Positions 52,332 to 62,532 of a stretch of 64,000 nucleotides of DNA are shown here, in pieces. Under the pieces are notes generated by a model. The model did no database searches. It was not told the DNA's origin and worked only from the letters and a program-made list of their open reading frames with translations. Where the stretch lies: assembly GCA_022570795.1 (NCBI GenBank), contig JAKUDP010000007.1, positions 1,240,001 through 1,304,000 of the forward strand. Direction: 5' to 3'. A program made the translations under genes and the position numbers. This DNA is from Sphaerulina vaccinii (lineage: Eukaryota; Ascomycota; Dothideomycetes; Mycosphaerellales; Mycosphaerellaceae). Position 1 is the first letter of the stretch, and each line of letters opens with the position of its first letter.

Positions 52332-52827
52332 TGTCGAAGTACTTCCTTGAAAGGTGTGGTCACGGAGGATGGGTGAGTGTAGCAAGTACTGACAACTAGC
52401 AACAGGTGCAGTTTTGTCAGACGCGTCGGCGGACGTGTCGGTGATGGCTGAATGCCGATTGATGGAGCCTTGGTATCTAGATCCACTGTAGCATCACAGC
52501 AGTCCACACGGCTTTGCAAATGTCCGCCATCCTCTGGCCGGTCTTGCTTGCCTGCAGGTGGTGTCTTGAGGGCAGATTTCGATGCGAAGTGGAGTCCCGG
52601 ATGCCCACATCTCCCACCGGATCGCCAGGGTCGAACAAGCTGACGAGCTGACCGAACTTCCACTATTCGGAGTTGCGTGCCTGAGGCTGAAGTACCATGA
52701 CCGCCATTGCGCACTCAGACGCTGCACCCAATATGACTAAGAAAGCAGTCCTTGTGTGAACAATCCTGGCTTCGAAGCATAAGATTGAAGTTGTGATGCG
52801 GTCCAATAGCAGTCACTGCTAGCCCGC
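52332..52827. other. Gene-free intergenic stretch
   Basis: Promoter of the hydrolase and 3' flank of the next minus-strand gene. No gene seen. Confidence 0.5.
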
Positions 52828-53424
52828 TCAAATTCCACCAGCCTGAAAACATTCATCATCATCCATGTTTAAGAATGCCATATATGTATCACAGCCTCCT
52901 TCAATGTCCGAAGAATGTTGGTAGTGGCCTGCAACATGAAGCCACGAGCCGTGTGCCTCGTAGCCACTCCCGGGGGACTGTGGCTGGCCGCACTGACCGA
53001 ACAGCCGTTCCTGCATCTTGAGAAGTCCATCGAATGACCATTTGCGTATGCGCTCTTCCATGATCGTATCGGCATGTCTCAAGACCTGGTGCCAGCCAGC
53101 CTTGCCAGTCGTAACACGGGGCCGTTGCCGCTCGCAGGCAGTCTCAGAGCAACTGTCGTCAGAATCGTCATCATCAGTCAACTCAGGCTCGGACAATTCA
53201 TCGTCTGCGTCGTTAAACACGTCAAAGGTATATGTAGTCGTGATGTGTGATTCTTGCGGCGTATTGAGCAAAGAGACATATGCTAGTCCAGAATGCCTCT
53301 TTGCCGTGTGAACAGGTTCGAGAAAGTCGGAGGAACAAGCACCTCTCTTGCGCTTCAGTGATGTATGCTGCCTTGGTCCAACAGGATGCTCGTCCATAGT
53401 TAGCATGTTTAGTGCCGATGCCAT
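52828..53424 (-). CDS. Unrecognised acidic protein
   Basis: 198 residues, uninterrupted. A basic motif (SLKRKRGAC) near residue 22 could be a nuclear localisation signal. An acidic Ser/Asp-rich stretch follows (ELSEPELTDDDDSDDS), then a helical part (GWHQVLRHADTIMEERIRKW) and a Cys/Gly-containing end. No domain is recognised. Coding character is supported by the ATG start, the length and the composition; the function is open. Confidence 0.6.
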   Translation of the reverse strand: MASALNMLTMDEHPVGPRQHTSLKRKRGACSSDFLEPVHTAKRHSGLAYVSLLNTPQESHITTTYTFDVFNDADDELSEPELTDDDDSDDSCSETACERQRPRVTTGKAGWHQVLRHADTIMEERIRKWSFDGLLKMQERLFGQCGQPQSPGSGYEAHGSWLHVAGHYQHSSDIEGGCDTYMAFLNMDDDECFQAGGI

Positions 53425-53760
53425 GTCGTGATGTAGACAACGTGCGATTGGAAAGCCTGCTTTTCCTCGAACTCAATGGGCGATATTCTCGCAGGTTAGA
53501 TGCTGCTGATGGTGTTGATGAATGGAAGCCCAATTCTCCGTCGCATGCAGCACGTGGAGTCGCGATGTGAGGACTGTGGTGGTGAGTGTGATAGTGATTC
53601 GGCACTTTCGGCGGGAATTGGCGGCCAGATTCACGGTCTCCCTCCAGCGTCTAGGCAGTGACACCATCTACCAGCTTATGCAATAGCATAGGGCTGTCGT
53701 CCAATACCATGCAAGCCACGCGACGAGCGTGGAGTCAACGTGGAGATGGCATGGATTGGT
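53425..53760. other. Short intergenic stretch
   Basis: 336 bases with promoter and 3' flanking sequence only. Confidence 0.45.
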
Positions 53761-54919
53761 TCACACATCCGCCGATTTGCGCCGGAACAGCTTGAATATG
53801 CCTCCCCTCTTTCGGTTTGGTTCGGGGTCTTTCGTTTGATTGAAAGGCCATCCAGTAATAGCTGCCTCCTTGTTGAGCCTAGACATGGCATCAAAGTCGA
53901 CTGGTTCTGCCCACTTGTGAAGTGGTATCTCGCCGAGCTTGGTGGCATCTGAAGCTACTGAGTAGTAGGTGGGCGTGGGCTTGTCACGTCTTCGTGATAC
54001 GACTGGCAGCGAGGCGACTGACGGGAGTTCTGGCTGCTGTGCCTGCGTTCTGGCCAACTCAGGGGTAGAGGCACTTCGATATGCCAGAGATTGCTTCGAT
54101 AGCTTATGCTTAGCTAAGGTCGAGTGTCCGGTTGCAGGTGATACGACGGGCTCCCGGTGTGCTGTTGATAGCATTGGTGGCGGAAGTGGTGCTAGTGATG
54201 TACTGGACTGGGCCTTCGACGAAAGACCAGTGCTCGACTTTGTTGTCTTTCTCTTCTTACGCTCACCCGGCCTCACCATAGCCACCTGCCCGGGTTTTGA
54301 TGAGTCTGCAATCACGACTCTAGCGAGCATAGGACTACTCGCATTGTTACGTCTACCGTTAGGGTCGCGTCGGCGATCCTTCCCTGTGTTGCGATTACTG
54401 ATCGGAGCTGGAACCTGGTGGCTCGAATGGACGATTCTCCGATACAGCTGGCGTAGCGTGTGACAAGTTTCGACCCGACATGTGTCTGACAATGCTGTGA
54501 GTGAACGATAGTCGATCTGTGAATCTTCCTTGTTCTTCGCCAGGAATGCGTTGATCACACTGACTATGCCAGTATTCAGCTTGAGCAAGATCTCCGCGAG
54601 CGCGGTGTTGGCCACGACTAACTACAGGTTAGATGCTTTGCGAAGAAACACTGCTCGCACCAAGACGCTCACCATCTCCCTGTGCGAAATGCTCGCCTAT
54701 AACAGATATGCTCTTCTGATACTCTGTTCCAATGTCCTCGGGACCTCGTTGCAGACTTGTCACCAATCGAACCTCATCGTCGTCGCGTATCGTTGGTCGT
54801 TTCTTGCTCTTGCTTTTTCTATTCTTGCCCAGCTCGCGGAATTTCTTGAAAACATCGAGTCCGCTGGAGAACGAGGATATGATGGAAAGCACACAACTCG
54901 ACACGCTCGTTTGTGTCAT
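53761..54919 (-). CDS. Unrecognised fungal protein, basic
   Basis: Two exons, 54673..54919 and 53761..54617. The donor is GTGAGC and the acceptor GTTAG, and the joint reads AQGD then VVANTALAEILLKLN in frame; total 367 residues. The N-terminal SIISSFSSGLDVFKKFRELG and the second-exon start, with helices through TCRVETCHTLRQLYRRI, form a helical domain of a type common in filamentous-fungal hypothetical proteins. A long Ser/Pro/basic disordered region follows (ERKKRKTTKSS), and the end is a basic motif (GGIFKLFRRKSADV). No catalytic motif is seen and the role is unknown. Confidence 0.75.
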
Positions 54920-56324
54920 CGTAGCGGTGGTCGTCGAAGGCCAGGAATCTGGTGGTCAGTAGGGTAGCCTCCCTTTACGTCCTCGCCGTCAGAACATTCA
55001 TGCCGTCGCTTTCGTGCCCTACGCGAGGCAAGTCGCACAATATGTGTCTCGCCGATGATGCGCTGTCCTGCTCTTCCCAACTGCTCAGAAGCGAGGCAAC
55101 CGTCTGCATATGAGTCCAGTGTCCATTATCAGCGAAAGTGCCTGGACCAAAGTCAGGCTGCTATCTGGCGGCTCGCGAGGCCAGTAGACAGTCGACCAAT
55201 GCAGGTCCGTCAAATCGCATCGAGAGCAGCTGCAGGTTCGATATTGTCGGCCTGATCAATTGGTCAAGACGTGCAGCTGTCGTGGTCGTGGAAGCCTCAG
55301 CAAGAAATGCTCCGCGAAGCAAAGGCACTTTGTGAACAGTGCTCAAGCTGGGAAAGCGCGACTCGTTGATTCTTGGCACTTGCCTTCTTTGCCTTCTCTC
55401 GCGTCTTCGTCTACGCCCATCTCCTCCGTCATGACTTGAATCACGCGATTGCCACGAACTGACCGTGACGCGACATTGAGTCGTGAGTACGATGTCCTGG
55501 CGATCACCTTGCGCAAAGGAGAGTACTCCTCGCTACGAGACGAACCCGCCCAGTGTCCTTACACAAGCACGATTGATACTCCAGGCGTAGGCCATCAGTC
55601 TGATCTATACTCAGCTTCCCAGCAGGAAGAGTTGCAGACTATGCTATGATCCAGCTAATGGCTCCGCGTTTGACTTCACCAAGACCTAGCAGCAGACCAA
55701 TCAAGAAGCGGAATTCCACCACGAATATAGCAGCCGACACATCCAGAGATCAGCACAACCGTACCTGTCCGTACAAGAATGTCGGCAACTCCCTCGTGTC
55801 TTGCTGGACGTACTCAAAGAGTCGCAAACTTCTGTCCTATACCTCGTTAAGCCTGTCTCTTCTGGTTCCCATTCTCAACTCGGACTCAGGCACTTGAAGC
55901 TCGTGTATGCCAGGCAGTTCCAGTGTCTGCAAGACTCGCAACTCGCAGCATGGCCCAAAGCCGGATCGCTCCATGTGGACGAGCAGGCCACGAAGTCGCC
56001 TTTCACTTGGTTCGGAGAAGAACTCCGACTGCGAGACAGTGCAATATGAGGCTCATTTGCACAGTCTGTGGGCTTGTTTGCGCAATGATAGCTCATACAC
56101 GTATCAATTGACCTCTAGGCAGATCATACCAGTTGAGAAATCTCAGTTCATTTCACCTCACTATATATGTGAGAGCTACAATTATGCGCTAGCATCACCG
56201 CGACTCGACTCCTAGATAAGGCGACACTTTCTCGGGTCTTTGCTACTGTCCCCTCTTACCCACACTACCATCCACCATCATCAGGTGTATTACTTCTGTC
56301 TTCGACAACCACATCTGTTTTGAT
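54920..56324. other. 1.4 kb without a recognisable gene
   Basis: Only short frames with no conserved motif, signal peptide or splice-linked partner. It contains the promoters of the two flanking divergent genes. Confidence 0.5.
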
Positions 56325-57320
56325 ATGGCCCATGAAGCATACACATACGGCGGCAGCCCCTCCACCAACCGCTTCTCCGTGCTTCAGAAGACAGATGTCG
56401 CCGAGCATGACACCGACTCGACCATGACGGGCGACCAGACCTCTCCATACGATGAGATTGCGACACCAACTCCACTGCCACCACGAGTAGTTCAACCTCG
56501 CGGCAGATACCTTGCAAACAGAGGCAATCGGCAGCCTGCTAGCTATTATGCCAGATCAAGACGATTCCACGAGACTGGCAGCAATTCTAGATCTCCATTA
56601 CGCCCACAACCAGGAGCCGGCACCTACACTGTCAAAGATGTCAAGGACGAGGTCGACTCCGTCATGGAGACCCCTATCGAAGAGACAGACTCTGTCGCTA
56701 CGACTGATGAAACTGTGATGGCTGTGAGATCCTCTGGTGGAGATGAGGAGTTTTCGTCATTCGATCCAACTGTCAAGGACGAGGAACCTCTGTTCGCCGA
56801 TTCAGACGACAGCATGAGAGTGGTGGGACACGAAAGTGACAACGACGATCTCTTGTTTCCTAGGAAAGCTCCTCTGGTCCCCCAAGTCTTCGGACACGAT
56901 TCACCTGCTGCTTGGACCGAGTCATTCACTCTGGACATGTTCAATTCACTTCCACACGCTAAGGCTAGATTCCCAACAAGCCACAGGGTGAACGATCGAA
57001 AGAAAGCCAAGGCCGTCCAATCATCCTATGGTATCAAGAGTTCGCGCGTTACCAAAGATCGTGAACTCACCGATGCACTCAAGTCATTCACCTTCTACAC
57101 CGAGGAGGACGTCGACAATGTGCTTCGCAAGGTGAGGCAGAAGAAGCTACACAAGAGAACAAAGAGTCAACTCAAGCGGGAACGTATGGCCGCCATCGCA
57201 GACTGGATTCCTCAGGCAGGCGTAGTAGGCGTCGAGCAGCCGGAGAGCAATGGCTTGCGTGACCTGAGAGGCTCAGGCACTTGGAATTTCGGAGGTAGCC
57301 GAGGCATGGGAGACGATTAG
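56325..57320 (+). CDS. Unrecognised acidic protein with basic tail
   Basis: 331 residues, intronless, from an ATG in a pyrimidine-rich leader. The first 200 residues are disordered and acidic, with Asp/Glu/Ser clusters (ADSDDSMRVVGHESDNDD). A more ordered part follows (AAWTESFTLDMFNSLPHAKA), then a Lys/Arg-rich helix (RKVRQKKLHKRTKSQLKRER) and a Gly-rich end. The acidic then basic layout suggests a nucleic-acid or chromatin-associated protein, but no domain is recognised and this is inference. Confidence 0.75.
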   Translation: MAHEAYTYGGSPSTNRFSVLQKTDVAEHDTDSTMTGDQTSPYDEIATPTPLPPRVVQPRGRYLANRGNRQPASYYARSRRFHETGSNSRSPLRPQPGAGTYTVKDVKDEVDSVMETPIEETDSVATTDETVMAVRSSGGDEEFSSFDPTVKDEEPLFADSDDSMRVVGHESDNDDLLFPRKAPLVPQVFGHDSPAAWTESFTLDMFNSLPHAKARFPTSHRVNDRKKAKAVQSSYGIKSSRVTKDRELTDALKSFTFYTEEDVDNVLRKVRQKKLHKRTKSQLKRERMAAIADWIPQAGVVGVEQPESNGLRDLRGSGTWNFGGSRGMGDD

Positions 57321-57530
57321 GTTCACTTTGAGTAGATAGAGCGAGAGGATCTCTGAGAGTTGGCTGATAATTGAGCCTTGAAATGTAACATAACGACACC
57401 GGATATTGCTTTGGAGAGCATTTAGAGACAGAGCTTCCTGAAGTAAGGGAATAGATATCACGACGATGATGATCATGAGATAAAAGTTAATGATAAAAGT
57501 TACTGGATTGCCCACTTCACATCGCACACC

Positions 57531-57780
57531 TCTCTGCAGAAATAATCTTCACTGTGCTACCTGGGTTGCAGACATTTCAATTTCAAAGTCTGGACAAGAA
57601 ATCAGAGATATAGCTTCATCTCGCACGACTCTCTGCGGAAATGATATCGACTGTGCTACCTAGTCTGCTCACGTTCCAGTCTGAGCGTCTGAACGAGAAA
57701 TCAGAGACTCGCATGTACTTGATTGCACACTTTCTGAATGACGAATTGTATAATTGACGATCTTGAGACATTTCATGGTG
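57531..57780. repeat. Diverged tandem repeat, ~100-bp unit
   Basis: Copies start at 57531, 57630 and more weakly about 57731. Copies 1 and 2 share TCTCTGC(A/G)GAAAT.AT, CACTGTGCTACCT-like and GA(A/C)AAGAAATCAGAGA-like blocks in order. Opening with TCTCTG it resembles the array at 6110-7290 in style, though not clearly in sequence. The rest of 57321-58220 is gene-free. Confidence 0.6.
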
Positions 57781-58220
57781 CGCAGTTGACTGCAACTGCT
57801 ATTCAGGTTCAACTGTCTGCGTCTTGGTGGCATCATATCGTCTTCGTTCATCGCTCTTCGTTCATATAGCCACGCCAGCACAGCTACCAACTTCGGACAA
57901 ATCTCGTGAATCGTTATAGTACACTGAGTGTCTCGAACATGGCAAGACAGCTTCTGCGCTCTTGGCTATCTTTACAGCACTGCTCGCGTCAACATGTCGG
58001 TCCTTGATGATCTACGCCAACAGATCGTCGCGCCTCTGGAGCGTTTTCCCAGAAACTCGCTAAATCCTCTGGTAGGTGGTGCCAGTGTTCCAGTGTCCTG
58101 ATCACGAGCTGTGTGTCGTGGTAGTACCACAGGTGGACATAAAAGCCTTTCGTTTCTCGTGCCAGACTGACTCCCCAAGTCCATCTACACCATCGAGCCA
58201 GCACAACAAGATACCAAGCC

Positions 58221-58492
58221 ATGAAGATCACCGCAGCAATCGTGACCGTTGTCACGCTATTCTCCTCTTCTGCAGCAGCATGGGTACGTTCGTTCAAGGA
58301 CGCTTCTGGCTGCGAAAGTCCATCACATATGCTGACCGCTTCTCACGGGCCTGCAGAATTAGCGGCTACAGCACCTCTTCTGGGTATTGTGTACCGAACT
58401 ATGATGAGCGCAACGCAGGCGGTTTGACTCAGTTTTGTACTGGGTTGAGTCTCGAAGCTGTCTTTGTACTTCCTCCGCTGTTGGCTGACTGA
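58221..58492 (+). pseudogene. Small secreted Cys-rich gene, frame unclear
   Basis: The ATG at 58221 opens a clear signal peptide (MKITAAIVTVVTLFSSSAAA) followed by WVRSFKDASGCESPSHM. This frame stops at 58427 after 68 residues with little sense in its last third. From 58352 another frame reads CRISGYSTSSGYCVPNYDE, then a Gly pair, FCTG and LSLEAVF, which looks like the true Cys-rich end, to a stop at 58492. No canonical intron joins the two: the good donor GTACGT at 58284 and the branch-like GCTGACC with a CTGCAG acceptor lead into a stop. Either a one-base frameshift broke the gene or an unusual donor (GTTCAA at 58292) is used. Confidence 0.4.
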
Positions 58493-58628
58493 GCTTTGCA
58501 GGACCATCCTTGCAAAATCTCGGAGAATGGATGTATACCAAGCGTCTCGAGGGATGGAAAGAATGCGCATTGTAGCTAGGAGGCTGAACCAAGGGTCGAG
58601 GTTGGAGCGATGGATCGCGAAGTGTTGT

Positions 58629-61208
58629 TCACTTTCCAGACAGTTTGCCAAGTTCGTTCATCAGATTCACCAGATTCTCCACCAGAGGCGGCAGTCCGTT
58701 CCTACTTTCAGGAAAGTTGTTCTTCAGGATGTCCCCAGATATGTGCATTACGCATTTGGAGTTGTGCAGCGAGCAGAAGTTCGTGGTCTGACCCCAAGTG
58801 GCAACATCTTGCAATCTGAGCCCAGCTTCGCCTTGTCCTATCAGCTTGAAGGACTTCGCCGCTTTGTCGTTGTCGTCGTCAAGGTAAACTCGATTGCTCT
58901 GACCTAGCAGATCGTGGGATGTGTACGAAGACACCTGCCCTGGCATTGGCGTCGGGTCACCACTCTTGCGTGCGGTATTCGATGTGACCATGCCATACAC
59001 CCAAAGCGTGAGTGTGGCCTGGTAGACCGCCACAGCATAGAAGTCTCGCAGCCTCGTCTGCTCAAACTTTCGAGCTAGACGCAGTACTTGGCCAGCATGC
59101 CAGACAGCAAATCTTGCTTCTGCATCTTGTGTCCATGTCCGCAAGCGAGGATATACTTTTCGTGCTTCATCTTCTCCAGACTTGCCCGAGAACAGTAGTA
59201 TGTCCTCGAGCGATACATGTAATGACATGATCAGGAACTCGACTGTGAACAGGATCTCGGACGCGATGTTAGGCTGTACCTCACAGTATGTGTGCACAGT
59301 CATCAGATCGTCCAGAAGATCTCGTTGTCGAGTTTGATGTGAAAGCCAACGATCGCGCCGACCTTGCGCTTGCCAGCTTGCAAGCAAGACAGACTGTTGT
59401 CTGAACTGCCATACTTCGTGGGCAAGCGCGTGACACGATGCTAGTATGCATAGCGGCTTGTCTACGATGTTGCTCATCGTGTCGAGTTGACCCAGGTTGC
59501 CGAATATCTCCACTATCGACGGCATCGCGCTCTGAGTGGGTGGTTGTCTAGCAATCCATACATTTCTCCAGGCTTGCGCATTAGGTGCGAGCCACAGATC
59601 GAGTGTCATGGGCACAGGGAGCAGCATCTGTGCTGGTGATACTAGCCGGTTCTTCAGATGCGTCGTGGCCACCTGAGAGTCATGCAAGAACGTATGCAAG
59701 ACTAGTCGCTTCAGTCCTTCTTGCTGAATCCATGAATGCCACTTCTGGTTCAAGGTCTCTTCGTTGTCTTCGAGGTACGGTATAATATCCTGGTAGCGGG
59801 CTCGTGTGAAGGCGTTAGCCCACGTGAGCATCGTCACAGCAGGCTGTAAGAAAGAGCTGGCAATCTCCGTCTTTCTGCGGAAGCCAGACCAGATGCCAAT
59901 ATCCAGCCACAGTAGATAACACTGAAGAGATTGGATGTCGCGAGTTGCACTGTTGTCGGCTTCGAACTGATCAGCGAGTGCCAGACGTGTAACTTCCTGG
60001 ATCACAAGGCCCATCTTCCATACCGGAGCGAGTGCAACATATCGAGCACCAGCAGCTACCATGGCCATGAGTAGCTCTGTGCGCGAATGTCGTGCCGAGA
60101 ATGACGAAGCATGTATGTATGTGTCTACTGCATTGCTGTCCTGCAGAAGTGACACATCGATGAGATCCTCCAGCAATTGCAAAGACGGAAAGGAAGGCAT
60201 GGACAATTTGGAAAACGCGACCTTAGTGACGACTCGGATCATGCGATCTCGTGCTTCATGATCAAGCTCACAGTGCACGGAGCGCTGTATGCTTGGGCTT
60301 ACATGCTGATCGTCTGTATCTATGCCGGTCTGCTGAACGTTGATCTCTTCCTGGCCTGTGAAGGCGCTATGATTCCGCTCCGGGATCCAGTGGTTCCAAG
60401 ACCAAGGAGACTTCTTGAAAGCCTCTGACCTGAGCCGAGCATCAGATTGAGAATCTGTGCCATTCGTCATCAATTCATCGTGATAGCCGTTTGGTGAAGA
60501 TGGGCGAGTCAATCCACTTTTCAGGAAAGCGAAATCAAAGTCCATACCATCCAGGTTGAAGTCTTGAGTAAAATCAGACACATCCGGCGGCATCTGAATC
60601 TGGACTTGAGCCATGTTTGCCATATCTGGCATCATGATGGACTCGAAGAACGAGGAGTCTGGAAAGCCATAGCTTTCCATGCCCAGTGTATTGCCGAACA
60701 CATCTTGGCCAATTGAGAACGGTGTTGCTAGGCTCGTATTCGAAGCCGAACTCTCTTCCAGCACACGCTGAACTGATACTGGAGTGGCAATTTGCGTCGC
60801 GGTATTGCTGTTCGTTTCTGGACGTGAAACGGGATCGTCTTGCGAAGCACTTCTTGCGTCACTGTCTATACACGCTATGTCCCGCGACTTGCACCGCTTG
60901 CAAGGTCTATCATCATCGCATTTCGTTTTGGCCTTGATGCAGGCTTCGCACGCCCGAGGAGTCCGTTTCCTGAACACATCGCCGGTCGACGTCTTGGAGT
61001 GAGCTGCACGATGCCTGTTGAGCAGGTCTGCTCTGTTGAAGCCCTTTCCACACTCATCGCACTTATATGCTCGTTCGTTGTCGTGACTCTTGAGATGTCG
61101 ACTCAAGTGATCATGTCTCTCATAAGTCCGGCTACAGAGGTAACACTTGTGTCGAGATGCCGTAGGGGGTGATTGAGCTGCCTCAGAACTTCCAGCTGCA
61201 GCTTGCAT
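58629..61208 (-). CDS. Transcription factor with C2H2 and Zn2Cys6 fingers
   Basis: 859 residues, intronless. Two C2H2 fingers (Cys22/Cys25/His38/His42 and Cys50/Cys53/His66/His70) are followed directly by a Zn2Cys6 binuclear cluster (Cys87, 90, 97, 103, 106, 113; ACEACIKAKTKC). A disordered region precedes the fungal-specific regulatory domain from about residue 310 (VVTKVAFSKLSMPSFPSLQL), with helical repeats to the C terminus. This dual-finger layout is a known fungal regulator class, often controlling carbon use or secondary metabolism. It lies downstream of, and on the same strand as, the cupin gene. Target genes are not evident. Confidence 0.93.
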   Translation of the reverse strand: MQAAAGSSEAAQSPPTASRHKCYLCSRTYERHDHLSRHLKSHDNERAYKCDECGKGFNRADLLNRHRAAHSKTSTGDVFRKRTPRACEACIKAKTKCDDDRPCKRCKSRDIACIDSDARSASQDDPVSRPETNSNTATQIATPVSVQRVLEESSASNTSLATPFSIGQDVFGNTLGMESYGFPDSSFFESIMMPDMANMAQVQIQMPPDVSDFTQDFNLDGMDFDFAFLKSGLTRPSSPNGYHDELMTNGTDSQSDARLRSEAFKKSPWSWNHWIPERNHSAFTGQEEINVQQTGIDTDDQHVSPSIQRSVHCELDHEARDRMIRVVTKVAFSKLSMPSFPSLQLLEDLIDVSLLQDSNAVDTYIHASSFSARHSRTELLMAMVAAGARYVALAPVWKMGLVIQEVTRLALADQFEADNSATRDIQSLQCYLLWLDIGIWSGFRRKTEIASSFLQPAVTMLTWANAFTRARYQDIIPYLEDNEETLNQKWHSWIQQEGLKRLVLHTFLHDSQVATTHLKNRLVSPAQMLLPVPMTLDLWLAPNAQAWRNVWIARQPPTQSAMPSIVEIFGNLGQLDTMSNIVDKPLCILASCHALAHEVWQFRQQSVLLASWQAQGRRDRWLSHQTRQRDLLDDLMTVHTYCEVQPNIASEILFTVEFLIMSLHVSLEDILLFSGKSGEDEARKVYPRLRTWTQDAEARFAVWHAGQVLRLARKFEQTRLRDFYAVAVYQATLTLWVYGMVTSNTARKSGDPTPMPGQVSSYTSHDLLGQSNRVYLDDDNDKAAKSFKLIGQGEAGLRLQDVATWGQTTNFCSLHNSKCVMHISGDILKNNFPESRNGLPPLVENLVNLMNELGKLSGK

Positions 61209-61638
61209 GGTTTCCGGCAGGGACGGAGTAATGGTGGGCAGATTCAGATACGAACGGACGACATCCGCCAGGTTTGGTGCTTATCACAGGGTCTTCCCTG
61301 GCATCTATTCTTGCACATGGTATGTGATGTGGAGCATCTTCTCTGCTTCTCTGTCCGAACAACAGGACCAATCTTGAAATTGATTCACAAACTCTCAGAA
61401 TCGGTGGAATGAGGTTGGAGTTACGAAGAAACGCCTTTGCGGAGAAGAGTGGAGTTGACATTTGACCAAAAGCTTGGTCGTCGTTCTTGGCTTGGAAAAG
61501 GGTGGCATTTTCACTTGCCGAGTCTCCGAACAGAACACAACAACATCATACTGGTTATCGTCTTCTCGTTCAGAATCATCAATATCGAGTGCCTATGGCC
61601 ATTTCAATGAGCATGCTATCTTGATCTACGCATCTAGC
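61209..61638. other. Intergenic region upstream of the regulator
   Basis: 430 bases that hold the regulator's promoter and the 3' end of the cupin gene. No gene seen. Confidence 0.5.
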
Positions 61639-62187
61639 TCAGCTTGACGGCTTCACGCCATCCATGGTGCCGCCATAATCCTCTCCCAAAGTCTGTCCAT
61701 TCACCTCCAACGGCTTGCTGGGCTGAAGAACGTACAACATGCGCGCCCATGAAGTCTCACTCGGGTTCCGCCACGCGTGCATAGTTCCTCTCTGCACACA
61801 AACATCGCCAGGTCCCATCAGACGCGTCTCCCCAGAGTCCAACACCAACTCCATCTCACCAAAAATGACGATTCCATAGTCCATCGACACAGTCCTGTGC
61901 ATTGGACTGAGAACCCCAGGCCCCACGTCGACGTATCTCAGCACGGTCCCGCCACTGACAACCAGTCCTGGTGGCTGTTTTGCGAATTTCTGGTATGCTT
62001 CCAGATCTGCATCTTTGGCCATGTCCACTGGAAACGACTCAGTGGCATACCCTAGGTAGAAAGTAGCATCGCCGTTGACGACAACCTGACCCTCGGGCTG
62101 TTCTGGTACTGCTGTCGATATGATAGCTTTGCCTTCCTTATTGTGTGTGGTCTTGATGACCGTTGGTGGTGCAGGTTTAGATGCCAT
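61639..62187 (-). CDS. Small cupin-domain protein
   Basis: 182 residues, uninterrupted. A single cupin barrel: the first motif around GPGVLSPMHRTVSMDYGIVI (His, with Asp in place of the usual Glu/His pair), then GEMELVLDSGETRLMGPGDV and the second motif His in QRGTMHAWRN. This small single-cupin type often sits in fungal catabolic or secondary-metabolite gene groups as an accessory or isomerase-like protein. Divergent from the fumarylacetoacetase-like gene with 345 bases between starts, which suggests shared control. Confidence 0.85.
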   Translation of the reverse strand: MASKPAPPTVIKTTHNKEGKAIISTAVPEQPEGQVVVNGDATFYLGYATESFPVDMAKDADLEAYQKFAKQPPGLVVSGGTVLRYVDVGPGVLSPMHRTVSMDYGIVIFGEMELVLDSGETRLMGPGDVCVQRGTMHAWRNPSETSWARMLYVLQPSKPLEVNGQTLGEDYGGTMDGVKPSS

Positions 62188-62532
62188 TGTTGCTGGAAGA
62201 ACTAGCGTTTGTCAGGTAAGAAGGCAACATCATATCTTGATAACACTTACGATGAGGTTTCAATGCTACTGAATTTCAGAATGATTGCAGTTGCTGCATG
62301 CTTCATCAAACTGCTCTGAGCTTACATAGTTCGGTCGCCGGACATTACTCCACCGAATGGCCCAGGGGGACAGCGGAACGTGTGGGCGCCAGGTCTTCGT
62401 CTACTCTGGCGACACGGAACCAGTCAGCATATGCCGAGTTCCACTAGCAGAATGGAGCACACATACTCAGATGTCTACCAGTCAATAGACTTGCTGGATT
62501 GAACAGAACAAGAACGTCAATCCACGATCAAG
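62188..62532. promoter_or_regulatory. Divergent promoter, cupin / FAH-like gene
   Basis: 345 bases between the start codons. AT-poor; no clear TATA box. Confidence 0.45.
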
